This document shows positions 17,181-25,731 of a stretch of DNA of 64,000 bases, piece by piece; the stretch's first letter is position 1; each line of letters opens with the position of its first letter. The stretch is from assembly GCF_007994075.1 (NCBI RefSeq), contig NZ_VIWU01000001.1, positions 558,001 through 622,000 of the forward strand, in the 5' to 3' direction. Made by a program: the position numbers and the translations under genes. Source of the stretch: Pseudonocardia hierapolitana (GTDB lineage: Bacteria; Actinomycetota; Actinomycetes; Mycobacteriales; Pseudonocardiaceae). Under the pieces are notes generated by a model, which saw only the letters and a program-made list of their open reading frames with translations, had not been told where the DNA came from and did not search any database.

Positions 17181-18179
17181 ATGAAGGCATTCGTCGTCGA
17201 GCGCTACGGCAAGGACGGACTCCGGGCAGGCGAGGTGCGCGAACCCGAGTTGCGAGACCGCGACGTCCTGGTCCGGGTCCGCGCCGCCGGCGTCAACCCG
17301 CTGGACTCCAAGATCCGCGACGGTGAGTTCAAGCTCATCCTCCCCTACCGGCCGCCGTTCGTGCTCGGGAACGACGTGGCGGGCGTCGTCACCCGCGTGG
17401 GACCCGCGGTGCGGGGGTTCGCGGTGGGCGACGAGGTCTACGCGCGGCCCGGCAAGGACCGCATCGGGACGTTCGCGGAGCTCATCGCCATCGACGAGGA
17501 GGACCTCGCGCTCAAACCGGCCTCACTGTCCATGCAGGAAGCGGCCGCGGTACCGCTGGTGGGTCTCACGGCATGGCAGGCGCTCGTCGAACGAGCACAC
17601 GTGACCGCCGGCCAGAAGGTCCTCGTCCACGCCGGCTCCGGCGGCGTGGGAACGATGGCGATCCAGCTCGCGAAGCACCTGGGCGCGACCGTCGCGACCA
17701 CCACGAGCACCGCGAACGTGGACCGGGTGAAGAGCCTCGGCGCCGACGTCGTCGTGGACTACAAGACCGACGACTTCGCCACCGTCCTGTCCGACTACGA
17801 CGTCGTGCTGGACCCACTGGGAGGCGAGACGCTCGAGAAGTCGCTGACGGTGGTCAAGCCCGGCGGACTGGTGATCGGCATCAGCGGCCCTCCGGACCCC
17901 ACCTTCGCGAAGGAACTCGGAGCGCCATGGTTCGTGCGCACGGCCATCGCACTGCTGAGCCGCCGCATCCGCACCCGGGCGAAGCGGCGTGGCGTCACGT
18001 ACTCGTTCCTGTTCATGCGGGCCAGCGGGGCGCAGCTGCGAGAGCTCACCACGCTCATCGACGCCGGACACCTCCGCCCGGTCGTCGACCGGATCTTCCC
18101 GTTCGACGAGACGCTCGAGGCGGTGGCCTACGTCGACCAGGGGCGCGCCAAGGGCAAGGTCGTCGTCACGCTGGACTAG
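17181..18179 (+). CDS. NADP-dependent MDR oxidoreductase
   Basis: A 332-residue zinc-free medium-chain reductase. The GroES-like domain has RAAGVNPLDSKIRDG and PFVLGNDVAGVVTRVG; the Rossmann domain has HAGSGGVGTMAIQLAKHLGA. It resembles quinone/enone reductases. An AAGGAAAG sequence precedes the ATG. Position after the TetR gene and opposite an SDR suggests an inducible detoxification unit for reactive carbonyls or quinones; that role is inference. Confidence 0.92.
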   Translation: MKAFVVERYGKDGLRAGEVREPELRDRDVLVRVRAAGVNPLDSKIRDGEFKLILPYRPPFVLGNDVAGVVTRVGPAVRGFAVGDEVYARPGKDRIGTFAELIAIDEEDLALKPASLSMQEAAAVPLVGLTAWQALVERAHVTAGQKVLVHAGSGGVGTMAIQLAKHLGATVATTTSTANVDRVKSLGADVVVDYKTDDFATVLSDYDVVLDPLGGETLEKSLTVVKPGGLVIGISGPPDPTFAKELGAPWFVRTAIALLSRRIRTRAKRRGVTYSFLFMRASGAQLRELTTLIDAGHLRPVVDRIFPFDETLEAVAYVDQGRAKGKVVVTLD

Positions 18180-18666
18180 GGCCACTCACCAGACTCGGTG
18201 CGAGCCAACCGTGGCCGGGCGGCGCGGCCACGGACTTCGCCCAGCCATGGAGCCGTCGCTGTCTCGGCAACCCGTGCCGCAACGTCGCCCTCCCTCGACC
18301 GGAAGTACGAGGCCGGCCGACCCCGTTCGGTACTCCGACCGAGCCGTGCCGGCCTGGCCCAGGCGAACCTCCGCCATGAGATCTTGGGCAGGCGCCGCCG
18401 GCCGCATCAGCAGGACCTGTCACGGTGCCGCGGCGCTGACCCTGACACTGGTCCTGGGAGGGCTGGCGGGGTGAGCTCCGGCTTCGCCGGGCAGGTGCCG
18501 GCAGCGGGGCGATCTCGACGACCGTCGTCGGGGCGAGCCCACGGATGCGGTCGGGGGTCCACTGCTCGTTCTCGGCGCCGGAGATCGGCACGCCGTGCAG
18601 CGTGTTCACGGGCTGAGCGGAATGGCCGATAGACGCGAGTCCGCGCGACCCGATAGACAGACCGGC
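18180..18666. other. Gene-poor stretch with possible gene relics
   Basis: No convincing complete gene in 487 bp. On the minus strand, 18609 down to about 18500 reads as a plausible protein N-terminus (MNTLHGVPISGAENEQWTPD, then RIRGLAPTTVVEIAPL) that then decays into low-complexity sequence, so it may be the head of a lost gene. The rest shows no stable reading frame with actinobacterial codon bias. This fits a degraded insertion zone next to the tRNA at 19347. Confidence 0.4.
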
Positions 18667-18810
18667 GTGAACGAGCAGACCCAGCCCGCCACGCCGATCT
18701 TCGCGCTCGTCCTCGTCGTGCTCGCGAGCGCCGCCTCCCCGATCGGCGACCCCGTCCGCGCCACCTGGGACACCTTCACCCCCTGGGCCGCCACCTCGAT
18801 CGGAGCCTGA
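18667..18810 (+). CDS. Small hypothetical protein, one membrane segment
   Basis: A 47-residue open frame from GTG, with almost every codon ending in G or C, which argues for real coding. The sequence has a hydrophobic segment IFALVLVVLASAASPIG near the N-terminus, then a short polar tail ending at AATSIGA. No family recognised. Its stop is two bases before the TTG of the next small gene, so the two look like an operon. Position near a tRNA suggests an element-derived gene. Confidence 0.45.
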   Translation: MNEQTQPATPIFALVLVVLASAASPIGDPVRATWDTFTPWAATSIGA

Positions 18811-18812
18811 CG

Positions 18813-19046
18813 TTGCCCGACGCCCCGCTCATCGCCACCCCGCAGGCCTACCCGCTCCTCTGCATCAACGAGCTCGACATGTGCTTCTTCGTGGTCGGAT
18901 GGACCGCCACCGGCACACCCGTCGGAGTCCCCGAGTCCGAGCTCGCGGCCATGGGCCACACCACCACCGGCGCCAGGGAGATCAAGGGCGGCGGCAAGCT
19001 GACCTACGAGATGCCCAGGGCGAACGTCTCCATCGCCGAACCTTGA
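18813..19046 (+). CDS. Small hypothetical protein
   Basis: A 77-residue frame from a TTG start with GGAG seven bases upstream and strong GC third-position bias. The sequence (INELDMCFFVVGWTATGTPV, ending YEMPRANVSIAEP) has no recognised family and no clear membrane span; two Cys are present in the first third. It follows the 47-residue gene by two bases. A mobile-element origin is possible but unproven. Confidence 0.45.
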   Translation: MPDAPLIATPQAYPLLCINELDMCFFVVGWTATGTPVGVPESELAAMGHTTTGAREIKGGGKLTYEMPRANVSIAEP

Positions 19047-19346
19047 TCACCTCGCAACACGGACGCCGCGTCACCTGATCAGGGAGACGCGGCTTCTGGT
19101 TGTGCGACTGCAGCGAATGGACCCGCTCCACTCCTGGCCGTCGATCATCCAGGACATCTACATGGACCGGCGAGCAGACGGGCGGCAGGCAGCCGATGCC
19201 CTTCGTCTCGTGCTTGTGGTGCAGGGCTCCGCGATGCTCTCAACGCGGCGCCGCCATGGGTTTCATGCGTCCAAGAGTTGTCGCGAGTAATGAGTGGCGC
19301 TGATCTTGAGCCTCCACTGCTCCGATGCTCTGACCAGCACCGGAAG
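19047..19346. other. Non-coding stretch with partial tRNA duplication
   Basis: No convincing gene. A short frame at 19102-19290 has mixed codon usage and no recognisable domain. At 19322-19338 the sequence CCGATGCTCTGACCAGC repeats the tRNA D-arm/anticodon-stem region (19391-19407, CCGCTGCTCTGACCAGC) with one mismatch, 69 bp from the original. A duplicated tRNA segment like this can be left by site-specific integration. Confidence 0.5.
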
Positions 19347-19421
19347 TGGGGCGGGTGGGGCTCGAACCCACGACCTGACGGATTATGAGTCCGCTGCTCT
19401 GACCAGCTGAGCTACCGCCCC
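19347..19421 (-). tRNA. tRNA with CAT anticodon (tRNA-Met, or tRNA-Ile2)
   Basis: On the minus strand a full cloverleaf folds: acceptor GGGGCGG pairs with CCGCCCC, D-arm GCTC/GAGC, anticodon arm GCGGA-CTCATAA-TCCGT, T-arm GTGGG-TTCGAGC-CCCAC, and discriminator A. CCA is not encoded. The anticodon is CAT. Elongator Met is the simplest call; the lysidine-modified Ile2 tRNA also reads CAT in the gene and cannot be excluded by eye. It is not the initiator, because its acceptor has a normal 1-72 pair and the anticodon stem lacks the three G-C pairs. Confidence 0.92.
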
Positions 19422-19558
19422 GGCCCCGCGAGGCTACCGAACGCCGCTGCCGCGGTGAGTTCCGCCGTCGCCCGGAGCCTCCCAGCACCGAGGCGACGAT
19501 CGTCACCGTCTGAGGGCGGGCGCGAACAGTACGACGATGCGGTCGACCGCACCCTGAG

Positions 19559-19604
19559 GTGCTTCTCGCGGCGATCTTCGCTCGGAGATCGCCGCGGGAA
19601 GCAC
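19559..19604. repeat. 19-bp inverted repeat (strong hairpin)
   Basis: Arms 19559-19577 (starting GTGCTTCTCGCGGCG) and 19586-19604 (ending CGCCGCGGGAAGCAC) are complementary over 19 bp with one G-T mismatch, separated by 8 bases. There is no T-run on either side. It lies between the tRNA and the end of the DoxX gene, both leftward, and could be a processing or insulation hairpin or a remnant of an element end. Confidence 0.6.
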
Positions 19605-19677
19605 AGCAGCGCGATCGCCGCGACGCTCACGTCGTGCTCGGAGGGATCTTCGGGCGGCGGCACCAGCTATTACTGCC

Positions 19678-19705
19678 GCCCGGCACCCACCGCAGCGTGC
19701 CGGGC
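19678..19705 (-). terminator. Possible terminator after the doxX-type gene
   Basis: GCCCGGCA and TGCCGGGC form an 8-bp GC-rich stem with a 12-base loop, starting 14 bp after the stop of the leftward DoxX gene. No T-tract follows, as is usual in high-GC actinobacteria. Confidence 0.45.
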
Positions 19706-19719
19706 CGCGGTGACGGTCG

Positions 19720-20697
19720 TCAGTGGGTGAGGGCGTGGGCGCGCTTGCGCGCGTCCTTGGCCAGCCCGCCGGCCTGGTGGGCGACCTCGTGACCGACCGC
19801 CGAAGCGCGGGCGGCGACGTCGTGGCCGAGCTTGGTGGCGAGGCCGGGGCTCCGGTCGAACCGCTTCTGCAGCTCGGCGCCCCGCTTCGCCGCGCGCTTC
19901 CGCAGCTGCGCGCTGCGCTTCTCGGCGGCCTTCTGCAGCTGGGCGGCGCGCTTCCCGGCCACCTTCTGCAGCCTCGCGCCACGCTTCTCGGCCCTGCGGC
20001 GGGCCTTGGCGGCGCGGCGGCTCAGGTCGGCGGCTCGCGAGGAGAGGTCCGCCCGGGAGGAGACGGCTGCGCCGGCGGCGGGGGCGAGTCCGGCCAGCCC
20101 GGCGGCGAGGCCTGCGACCGTGCCGCCTGCCTGGCGCGTGGATCCGGAGAGCTTGCCGCCCGCGTCGTGCACCGCGCCGGTGACGCGGCCGGTGGCGTCG
20201 GCCGCGGCGCCCGTCACCACGCCGGCCTGCGCCGCGGCGAGCCGCGCCGCCCTGCGTCCGCGCCAGCCGAGGGACGGCTTGCCCTCGGTGTCGGCCGCGG
20301 CGATCAGGAGGCCGCCGAGCATGCTGACGTTCTTCAGGAAGTGGATCTGCTGCTCCTGCTTGCGCTGGGAGTCGGTCTCCTCCCAGAACCGGTGGGCGGC
20401 CAGCGTCGTCGGGATGAGCGTCGCCGCCAGTGCCGTGGAGGCGAGGCGGGGGAACTTGCCGAACGCGAGCATCGTCCCCGCGGCGATCTTGACGCCGGCG
20501 TCGATCTTGATCAGCATGACGTCGTCGGGCCGCTGGTCGACGGGGGCGACCTCGGTCGCCTTGTCGACCGCCGGTGCCACCGCGTCGAGCACCGGCTTGG
20601 CGGCCTGCGCGTGCGCCTCCGGCGCACGGAGCGCGTTGATGCCGCCCTGGATGAACAAGGCGGCGAGCATGGGGCGGGCGACTCGTCGTAGGAGCAT
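19720..20697 (-). CDS. DoxX-family membrane protein with basic repeat tail
   Basis: A 325-residue protein. The first ~160 residues are DoxX-like with about four membrane segments: ARPMLAALFIQGGINALR, KIDAGVKIAAGTMLAFG, LASTALAATLIPTTLAAHRF and FLKNVSMLGGLLIAAADTEG. The remaining half is soluble: an Ala/Gly-rich linker, then decad-like Lys/Arg/Ala repeats (KRGARLQKVAGKRAAQLQKA and similar) recalling histone H1-like tails. DoxX proteins act in redox/thiol stress; the tail's role is unknown. The ATG at 20697 begins the canonical MLLRRVARP. It is divergent from the ROK kinase gene. Confidence 0.85.
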   Translation of the reverse strand: MLLRRVARPMLAALFIQGGINALRAPEAHAQAAKPVLDAVAPAVDKATEVAPVDQRPDDVMLIKIDAGVKIAAGTMLAFGKFPRLASTALAATLIPTTLAAHRFWEETDSQRKQEQQIHFLKNVSMLGGLLIAAADTEGKPSLGWRGRRAARLAAAQAGVVTGAAADATGRVTGAVHDAGGKLSGSTRQAGGTVAGLAAGLAGLAPAAGAAVSSRADLSSRAADLSRRAAKARRRAEKRGARLQKVAGKRAAQLQKAAEKRSAQLRKRAAKRGAELQKRFDRSPGLATKLGHDVAARASAVGHEVAHQAGGLAKDARKRAHALTH

Positions 20698-20784
20698 GTC
20701 GAGCGCTTCCCCGCCCGACGGCGCACCCAAACGCTGATTCGACCGAACGCTGTATCGATCAACGGGTGGTGCCATCATTCGGGG

Positions 20785-21729
20785 GTGACGACCCCCAGGC
20801 TGGCCATCGGGCTCGACATCGGCGGCACGAAGATCGCCGGCGCCGTAGTCGACGAGCACGGCACCGTGGTGACGGAGCTCGTCGAACCGACACCGGAGGA
20901 GTCCGACGCCGAGTCGGTCACCACCGTGCTCCTCTCGATGATCGAACGGCTCCGCGCGGAGCACGACGTCGTCACGATCGGGGTCGGCGCCGCCGGGATC
21001 GTCGAGTGGCCCGCGGGCAGGATGCTGTGGGCGCCGAACAACTCCTACCGCGACTGGCCGGTGCGCGAGCAGCTCGAGAAGGTCACCAACCTGCCGGTCA
21101 CCGTCGACAACGACGCCAACGTCGCCGCGCTCGCGGAGGCCCGCCTCGGCGAGCCGTACCCGAACATGGTGCTGGTCACGGTCGGCACCGGCATCGGCGG
21201 CGGCCTCGTGATGGACGGCAAGATCTACCGTGGGCCCACCGGCCTCGGCGCCGAGCTGGGCCACATCATCCTCAACCCGGACGGCCCCCGCTGCGGCTGC
21301 GGCAACCACGGCTGCTTCGAGGCGTACGCATCGGGCACCGCGCTCACGCGCATGGCCCGCGACGCCGCGGCCGACGACCCGGACGGGCTGATCGCCCGGC
21401 TCGGTGCCGAGGAGGGCGAGGTCACCGGGCACACGGTCCTCGAGGCCGTCCAGCAGGGCGACGAGGTCGCGAAGGCCCTGTTCGCCCGGCTCGGGCGCTG
21501 GCTCGGGGTCGGCATCGCGTCGCTGGCGAACATCTTCGAGGTCGACGCCGTGGTCGTCGGGGGCGGACTGGTCGAGACGGGTGAGCTGCTGCTCGCGCCC
21601 GCCCGGGCCACGGCCCGCGAGTACGCGTACGCCCCCACGGCACGCGGCGTCCCGCCCGTCGTGCCGGCGACCTTCGGCGGCGACGCCGGCAAGATCGGCG
21701 CCGCATTGCTCGCACTCGACAACGCCTGA
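20785..21729 (+). CDS. ROK-family glucokinase-type sugar kinase
   Basis: A 314-residue ROK kinase from a GTG start. It has the ATP phosphate-binding LDIGGTKIAGAVVDEHGTVV, the catalytic Asp in VTVDNDANVAALAEA, the second phosphate loop VTVGTGIGGGLVMDG, the ROK signature EXGH in GAELGHIILNPDG, and the zinc-binding CGCGNHGCFEAYASG. A helix-turn-helix is absent, so it is an enzyme rather than a NagC-type repressor. It should phosphorylate glucose at O6 with ATP. It is divergent from the DoxX gene and convergent with the peroxidase gene. Confidence 0.93.
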   Translation: MTTPRLAIGLDIGGTKIAGAVVDEHGTVVTELVEPTPEESDAESVTTVLLSMIERLRAEHDVVTIGVGAAGIVEWPAGRMLWAPNNSYRDWPVREQLEKVTNLPVTVDNDANVAALAEARLGEPYPNMVLVTVGTGIGGGLVMDGKIYRGPTGLGAELGHIILNPDGPRCGCGNHGCFEAYASGTALTRMARDAAADDPDGLIARLGAEEGEVTGHTVLEAVQQGDEVAKALFARLGRWLGVGIASLANIFEVDAVVVGGGLVETGELLLAPARATAREYAYAPTARGVPPVVPATFGGDAGKIGAALLALDNA

Positions 21730-21738
21730 GACGACCCG

Positions 21739-21763
21739 CGGGTGCCCGGAGGCCGGGCACCCG
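21739..21763. terminator. Bidirectional terminator hairpin
   Basis: CGGGTGCCCGG (21739-21749) and CCGGGCACCCG (21753-21763) form a perfect 11-bp stem with a 3-base loop, lying exactly in the 38-bp gap between the convergent ROK kinase and peroxidase genes. Confidence 0.75.
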
Positions 21764-21767
21764 GCGG

Positions 21768-23444
21768 TCAGGGATGCATGCCGGCGAACTGCAGGAAGTC
21801 GATGATCGTGCGGACCTCGCTCCCGTCCGGTTTGGTCACGCCGTCGCTGAGCTGGAAGTTCGTGCGCAGGTAGGAGGCGGGGTCGGCCTTGAGCTGGCCG
21901 ATCAGGGTCTCGGCGACGATCCGGCTCCCGACCGGTCCGAGGCGGTTCCCGCCACCGAGCTCGGCCTCCTTGAGGACGTAGAACCACAGCGGGGTGCCGC
22001 GCAGCAGTTCGGGGTTGTCCAGCAGTGTGTCCGCCACCGGCCCGCCGTCTCGGGTCAGCTGGGTGCTGGTGAGCGGTACGAGGCCCAGCTCGGCGGCGAC
22101 CGCCTGCCCCGTCGGGATGGCGAGCCGGTAGCCGCGCAGCAGGTTGCGCACGGCCAGCCGCTTGAGCAGCCGGCGGATCCGCTCGGGGGCCGTCGTCGGG
22201 TCGGTGCCTTCGTTGAGCAGGTCGCCCAGCGGCGGGGCGAGATGCGTGTCGATCTTCCGCGCGACCCGGTTCTGGAACCGGTTGTCCGGGTCGGCCGGCT
22301 TCGGCTCGGCGCCGGTGAGGCGTTCGAACTGGGCCGGCCAGTTGTCCGGGAGTGTCGGGTTGGGCTGGTCCGGCCTCGGGCTGAGCCCACCGCGACCGGT
22401 GAAGCGGAACAGCAGGTCGAACGGAGCGTCGTCGATCGTGTTGCTGCCGCCGTCGACCGGCGCTCCGAAGTTCTGGTTCCAGTCGTAGGCGCCGCGCACC
22501 ATGCTGTGCCCGAACCGGTAGGCGGCCACCGAGAACTCGAGAGGCATGAACGGGTTCTGCTCGTCGGGCTGGAACGCCGGCGGAATCGTGCCGTCCAGGA
22601 GGCCGTCGACCACGCCGGGATCGGCGATCTGCTCGAGGAAGTCCTCGACGGTCGCGAGCTGGTAGTGCCAGGTGGTGAGCTCGCGGGCCCGCTCGAAGTC
22701 GTCGACGCCGCGCCCCGCGAGCCAGTCGACGACGTTGTTGTGGAACTTCAGGAAGGCCAGGTGCAACTGCGCGACGATCAGGTTCTCGTCGTTGCGTCCG
22801 TCGCCGATCTGGGCCACGCGATCAACTCGTGGAAGGTCGGAGCCGGCGACCGGAGTGGGGATCGGGGCCGGTGTCGGCTCACCGATGACGAACTTGTTCC
22901 CGTCGTAGGGGACCTGCCCCGGCTGCCCCGACGCCTTGGGCCCGTTGCCGTACACGGAGTCGAGGTTCAGCCGCGGCTCGCGCAGGTTCACCAGTTGCTC
23001 GACGACCTGCTGCGGCCGCAGCGGACGGAGGTCGTCGACGGTGATCGAGAGGTCGTCGTCGCGGTCGGTGTTGGCGGTCAGGTCGTGGTCCACGAACTGG
23101 CCCCAGTAGGTGAGGATCGGCGGGAGTGTCGAGTCACCGCCTGCATCCGACGCCTGCTGCTCGATCATCGCCGCGCCGAGCGCCTTCAACGCCCGGACGG
23201 TCTGTTCGGCCGGATCCGCATCCAGGTGAGCGGCCGGGAAGTCGTCCGCGAGTTGGGGGAACAGGTAGCCGAACGGTGTCGAGATCTCCTGGATCGGGCC
23301 GGGGGCGTCCACCTGCCGGATGGCCGCGGAGATCGACGTCGGCGCCGGGACGGCGGCGTGCAGCTGCGCCTGCGCGAGCTCGTCCGTGACCACGTGCTCG
23401 CCGTGCCGGAGGTCCAGCAGTACGCGGGGGAAGTCGTTCGCCAT
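21768..23444 (-). CDS. Animal-type heme peroxidase
   Basis: A 558-residue member of the peroxidase-cyclooxygenase superfamily. The distal His is in ILTYWGQFVDHDLT (His120), the catalytic Arg and proximal His are in AAYRFGHSMVRGAYDWN (about Arg310, His313), and RNDENLIVAQLHLAFLKFHN is the conserved helix between them. No signal peptide is visible, so cytoplasmic or leaderless. Bacterial members oxidise halides or phenolics with peroxide; substrate not predictable here. It is divergent from the PhoD-like gene across a 147-bp gap with a TACATC/GATGTA dyad. Confidence 0.92.
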   Translation of the reverse strand: MANDFPRVLLDLRHGEHVVTDELAQAQLHAAVPAPTSISAAIRQVDAPGPIQEISTPFGYLFPQLADDFPAAHLDADPAEQTVRALKALGAAMIEQQASDAGGDSTLPPILTYWGQFVDHDLTANTDRDDDLSITVDDLRPLRPQQVVEQLVNLREPRLNLDSVYGNGPKASGQPGQVPYDGNKFVIGEPTPAPIPTPVAGSDLPRVDRVAQIGDGRNDENLIVAQLHLAFLKFHNNVVDWLAGRGVDDFERARELTTWHYQLATVEDFLEQIADPGVVDGLLDGTIPPAFQPDEQNPFMPLEFSVAAYRFGHSMVRGAYDWNQNFGAPVDGGSNTIDDAPFDLLFRFTGRGGLSPRPDQPNPTLPDNWPAQFERLTGAEPKPADPDNRFQNRVARKIDTHLAPPLGDLLNEGTDPTTAPERIRRLLKRLAVRNLLRGYRLAIPTGQAVAAELGLVPLTSTQLTRDGGPVADTLLDNPELLRGTPLWFYVLKEAELGGGNRLGPVGSRIVAETLIGQLKADPASYLRTNFQLSDGVTKPDGSEVRTIIDFLQFAGMHP

Positions 23445-23591
23445 CGGTCGCTCCCAGGTGGTGGTGATCCTGCGCCCTCCCCGGAACGTTCATGGATGGG
23501 CGGCACGGGCCGCCATACGTACATCTGCGTAGCAGCGCGATGTATCAGCCGGTGACGGCGGCACGGGCCCGTCACTCACTAGGGTGGGCCC

Positions 23592-25199
23592 GTGACCCTC
23601 GTACTCGGGCCGGTGCTCCGCCACGTCGGCGAGACCACGGCGTCCGTGTGGGTCCAGACCGATCGGGCTGCCTCGGTGTCGGTGCTCGGGTGCACCGCGC
23701 GGACGTTCGAGGTGGCGGGGTACCACTACGCGCTCGTGCCGGTCACGGAACTCACGCCGGGCAGCGTGACGCCCTACGAGGTGGCGGTGGACGGTGAGCG
23801 GGTGTGGCCGCCGGCCACGAGCCCATTCCCGCCGAGCGTCATCCGCACCCGCGGGGGTGCCGAGGCCCACCGGGTCGTCTTCGGCTCGTGCCGCTACTCC
23901 AAGGTGACCGACCGGAAGCTGTCGGCACAGCTGGGGATCGACGCCCTCGACGCCTATGCGGCACGCATGGCCGGCCGGCCGCACGAGGAGTGGCCCGATG
24001 CGCTCCTGCTGCTCGGCGACCAGGTGTACGCCGACGAGCTGACGCCCCGCAACCGCCGCCGGATCGCCGCGCGGGTCGACCGGCACCCGGACTGGCCGGA
24101 CGACGAGATCGTCGGCTTCGACGAGTACGTCGGGCTGTACTGCGACGCCTGGACCGACCCGGAGATCCGGTGGCTGATGTCCACCGTGCCCACGGCGATG
24201 ATCTTCGACGACCACGACGTCCGCGACGACTGGAACACCTCGGCCCAATGGCGTGCGGAGATGCACGAGAAGCCCTGGTGGCGCGAGCGGATCCGCGCCG
24301 CGCTGGCGTCGTACTGGGTGTACCAGCACATCGGCAACCTGGCCCCCGACGAGCTCGGGTCGAGCGCCGACCACCGCAAGATCGTGGAGCACGACGGCGA
24401 CACGTGGCCGTTGCTGGTGGAGCTCGCCGACCGCGCGGACGCCGAGGTCGACGGCGCGAAGGGTGTGCGGTTCAGCTTCCGGTGGGACGTCGGCCGCAGC
24501 AGGCTGCTGATGATCGACTCGCGGAACGGGCGGATCCTCGAGGGCGGGCAGCACCTCATGTTGAGCGAGTCGGAGTTCTCCTGGATCGAGCGCCAGGCCG
24601 CGGCACCGGGCGAGGTCGACCACCTGCTGATCGGGACGTCGGTCCCGTGGCTGCTGCCGCACGCGATCGGCGACCTCGAGACCGTCAACGAGATCGCCGC
24701 GGCCCGGCCCGGTCGCCGCGGCCGGTTCGCCGAGGCCATCCGGCGGGCCGCCGACCTGGAGCACTGGGCCGCGTTCCGTTCCTCGTTCGACCGGCTCACC
24801 GCGCTGATCGACCGCGCCGCCGCGAGCGGCATCGCCAGCGTCACCGTGCTCTCCGGCGACGTCCACCACAGCTACGTCGCGCGGGCCGACCTGCAGGGAG
24901 CCCCACGGGCCCCCGTCCACCAGCTCACGTGCTCGCCGGTGCACAACAAGATCCACTGGTTCGTCCGGCCGGGTTTCCGGCTCGCCTGGTCCCGCCTGGC
25001 GCACCGCGCGGCCGAGCGGTGGGCGCTGCGGGCGGGGGCGCCGCCCAAGCCGCTGTCCTGGCGGCGCCTGCTCGGACCGCTGTTCGGCAACACGATCGCC
25101 ACGCTCGACCTGCGCGGCCGTCATGCGGAGGCGATCTTCGAGCAGCCGCGGTCGTCGGGGTCGCTCGTGGAACGCGCCAGGCTCGATCTCACCCGATGA
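23592..25199 (+). CDS. PhoD-like alkaline phosphatase/phosphodiesterase
   Basis: A 535-residue metallophosphoesterase of the PhoD type. It starts with a fibronectin-like N-terminal domain (VLRHVGETTASVWVQTD), followed by metal-site motifs FGSCRY, LLLGDQVYAD, FDDHDVRDDW and LSGDVHHSYVA. Unlike secreted PhoD it lacks a Tat signal, so it is intracellular or leaderless. It should hydrolyse phosphate mono- or diesters with Ca/Fe. The C-terminal ~60 residues are basic and Trp-rich (FVRPGFRLAWSRLAHRAAER). The GNAT gene follows 10 bp after its stop. Confidence 0.9.
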   Translation: MTLVLGPVLRHVGETTASVWVQTDRAASVSVLGCTARTFEVAGYHYALVPVTELTPGSVTPYEVAVDGERVWPPATSPFPPSVIRTRGGAEAHRVVFGSCRYSKVTDRKLSAQLGIDALDAYAARMAGRPHEEWPDALLLLGDQVYADELTPRNRRRIAARVDRHPDWPDDEIVGFDEYVGLYCDAWTDPEIRWLMSTVPTAMIFDDHDVRDDWNTSAQWRAEMHEKPWWRERIRAALASYWVYQHIGNLAPDELGSSADHRKIVEHDGDTWPLLVELADRADAEVDGAKGVRFSFRWDVGRSRLLMIDSRNGRILEGGQHLMLSESEFSWIERQAAAPGEVDHLLIGTSVPWLLPHAIGDLETVNEIAAARPGRRGRFAEAIRRAADLEHWAAFRSSFDRLTALIDRAAASGIASVTVLSGDVHHSYVARADLQGAPRAPVHQLTCSPVHNKIHWFVRPGFRLAWSRLAHRAAERWALRAGAPPKPLSWRRLLGPLFGNTIATLDLRGRHAEAIFEQPRSSGSLVERARLDLTR

Positions 25200-25209
25200 A
25201 GGGCTCCCC

Positions 25210-25731
25210 ATGACGGCGACCGCCACCGAACCCCCGTCCGCGATCGCAGGCCAGACCGTCGTGCTGCGGCCGACCACGCCCGAGCACGTGCCGGTGTTCC
25301 TCGAGATCCTGCGTCACCCCGAGATCGCGCCCTGGTGGGGCGGCTACGACCTGGAGCGGGTGCGGCGCGAGCTGCTCGGACCGCACGGCTACGCGATCGA
25401 GCTGGCCGGCGAGGTCGTCGGACTGATCCTCTACCGCGAGGAGACCGACCCCGACCACCGGCACGCCGCGCTCGACCTCGCGTTGCACCCCGACCATCAG
25501 GGTCAGGGGCTCGGCTGCGACGCCCTGCGGGCGATGGCGCGGTTCCTGTTCCGCATCCGCGGCCACCACCGGGTCACCATCGACCCGGCCGCGCACAACG
25601 AGCGGGCGATCCGCAGCTGCGCCCGTGCCGGGTTCCGGCCGATCGGCGTGATGCGCCAGTACGAGCGCTCCACCGACGGTGGGTGGCACGACTGCCTACT
25701 GATGGACCTCGTCACCGACGATCAGCCGTAG
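25210..25731 (+). CDS. GNAT acetyltransferase, AAC(6')-like
   Basis: A 173-residue GNAT protein. The acceptor-side N-terminus reads VVLRPTTPEHVPVFLEIL, with APWWGGYDLE as in aminoglycoside 6'-N-acetyltransferase relatives; the acetyl-CoA loop is HPDHQGQGLGCDALRAMARF and the C-terminal pattern is AAHNERAIRSCARAGFRPIG. Aminoglycoside acetylation is only one possible role. Its ATG is 10 bp after the phosphatase stop, so cotranscription is likely. The last 20 bp overlap the convergent membrane-protein gene. Confidence 0.88.
   Translation: MTATATEPPSAIAGQTVVLRPTTPEHVPVFLEILRHPEIAPWWGGYDLERVRRELLGPHGYAIELAGEVVGLILYREETDPDHRHAALDLALHPDHQGQGLGCDALRAMARFLFRIRGHHRVTIDPAAHNERAIRSCARAGFRPIGVMRQYERSTDGGWHDCLLMDLVTDDQP

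Noticed and set aside
18166..18609. Minus-strand gene starting MNTLHGVPISG
   Set aside because: The first ~35 codons look like protein but the rest degenerates and overlaps the MDR gene end; kept only as a possible relic.
19100..19303. Small proteins in the tRNA-flanking strip
   Set aside because: Codon third positions are not GC-biased as in neighbours and no start with a ribosome-binding site is evident.
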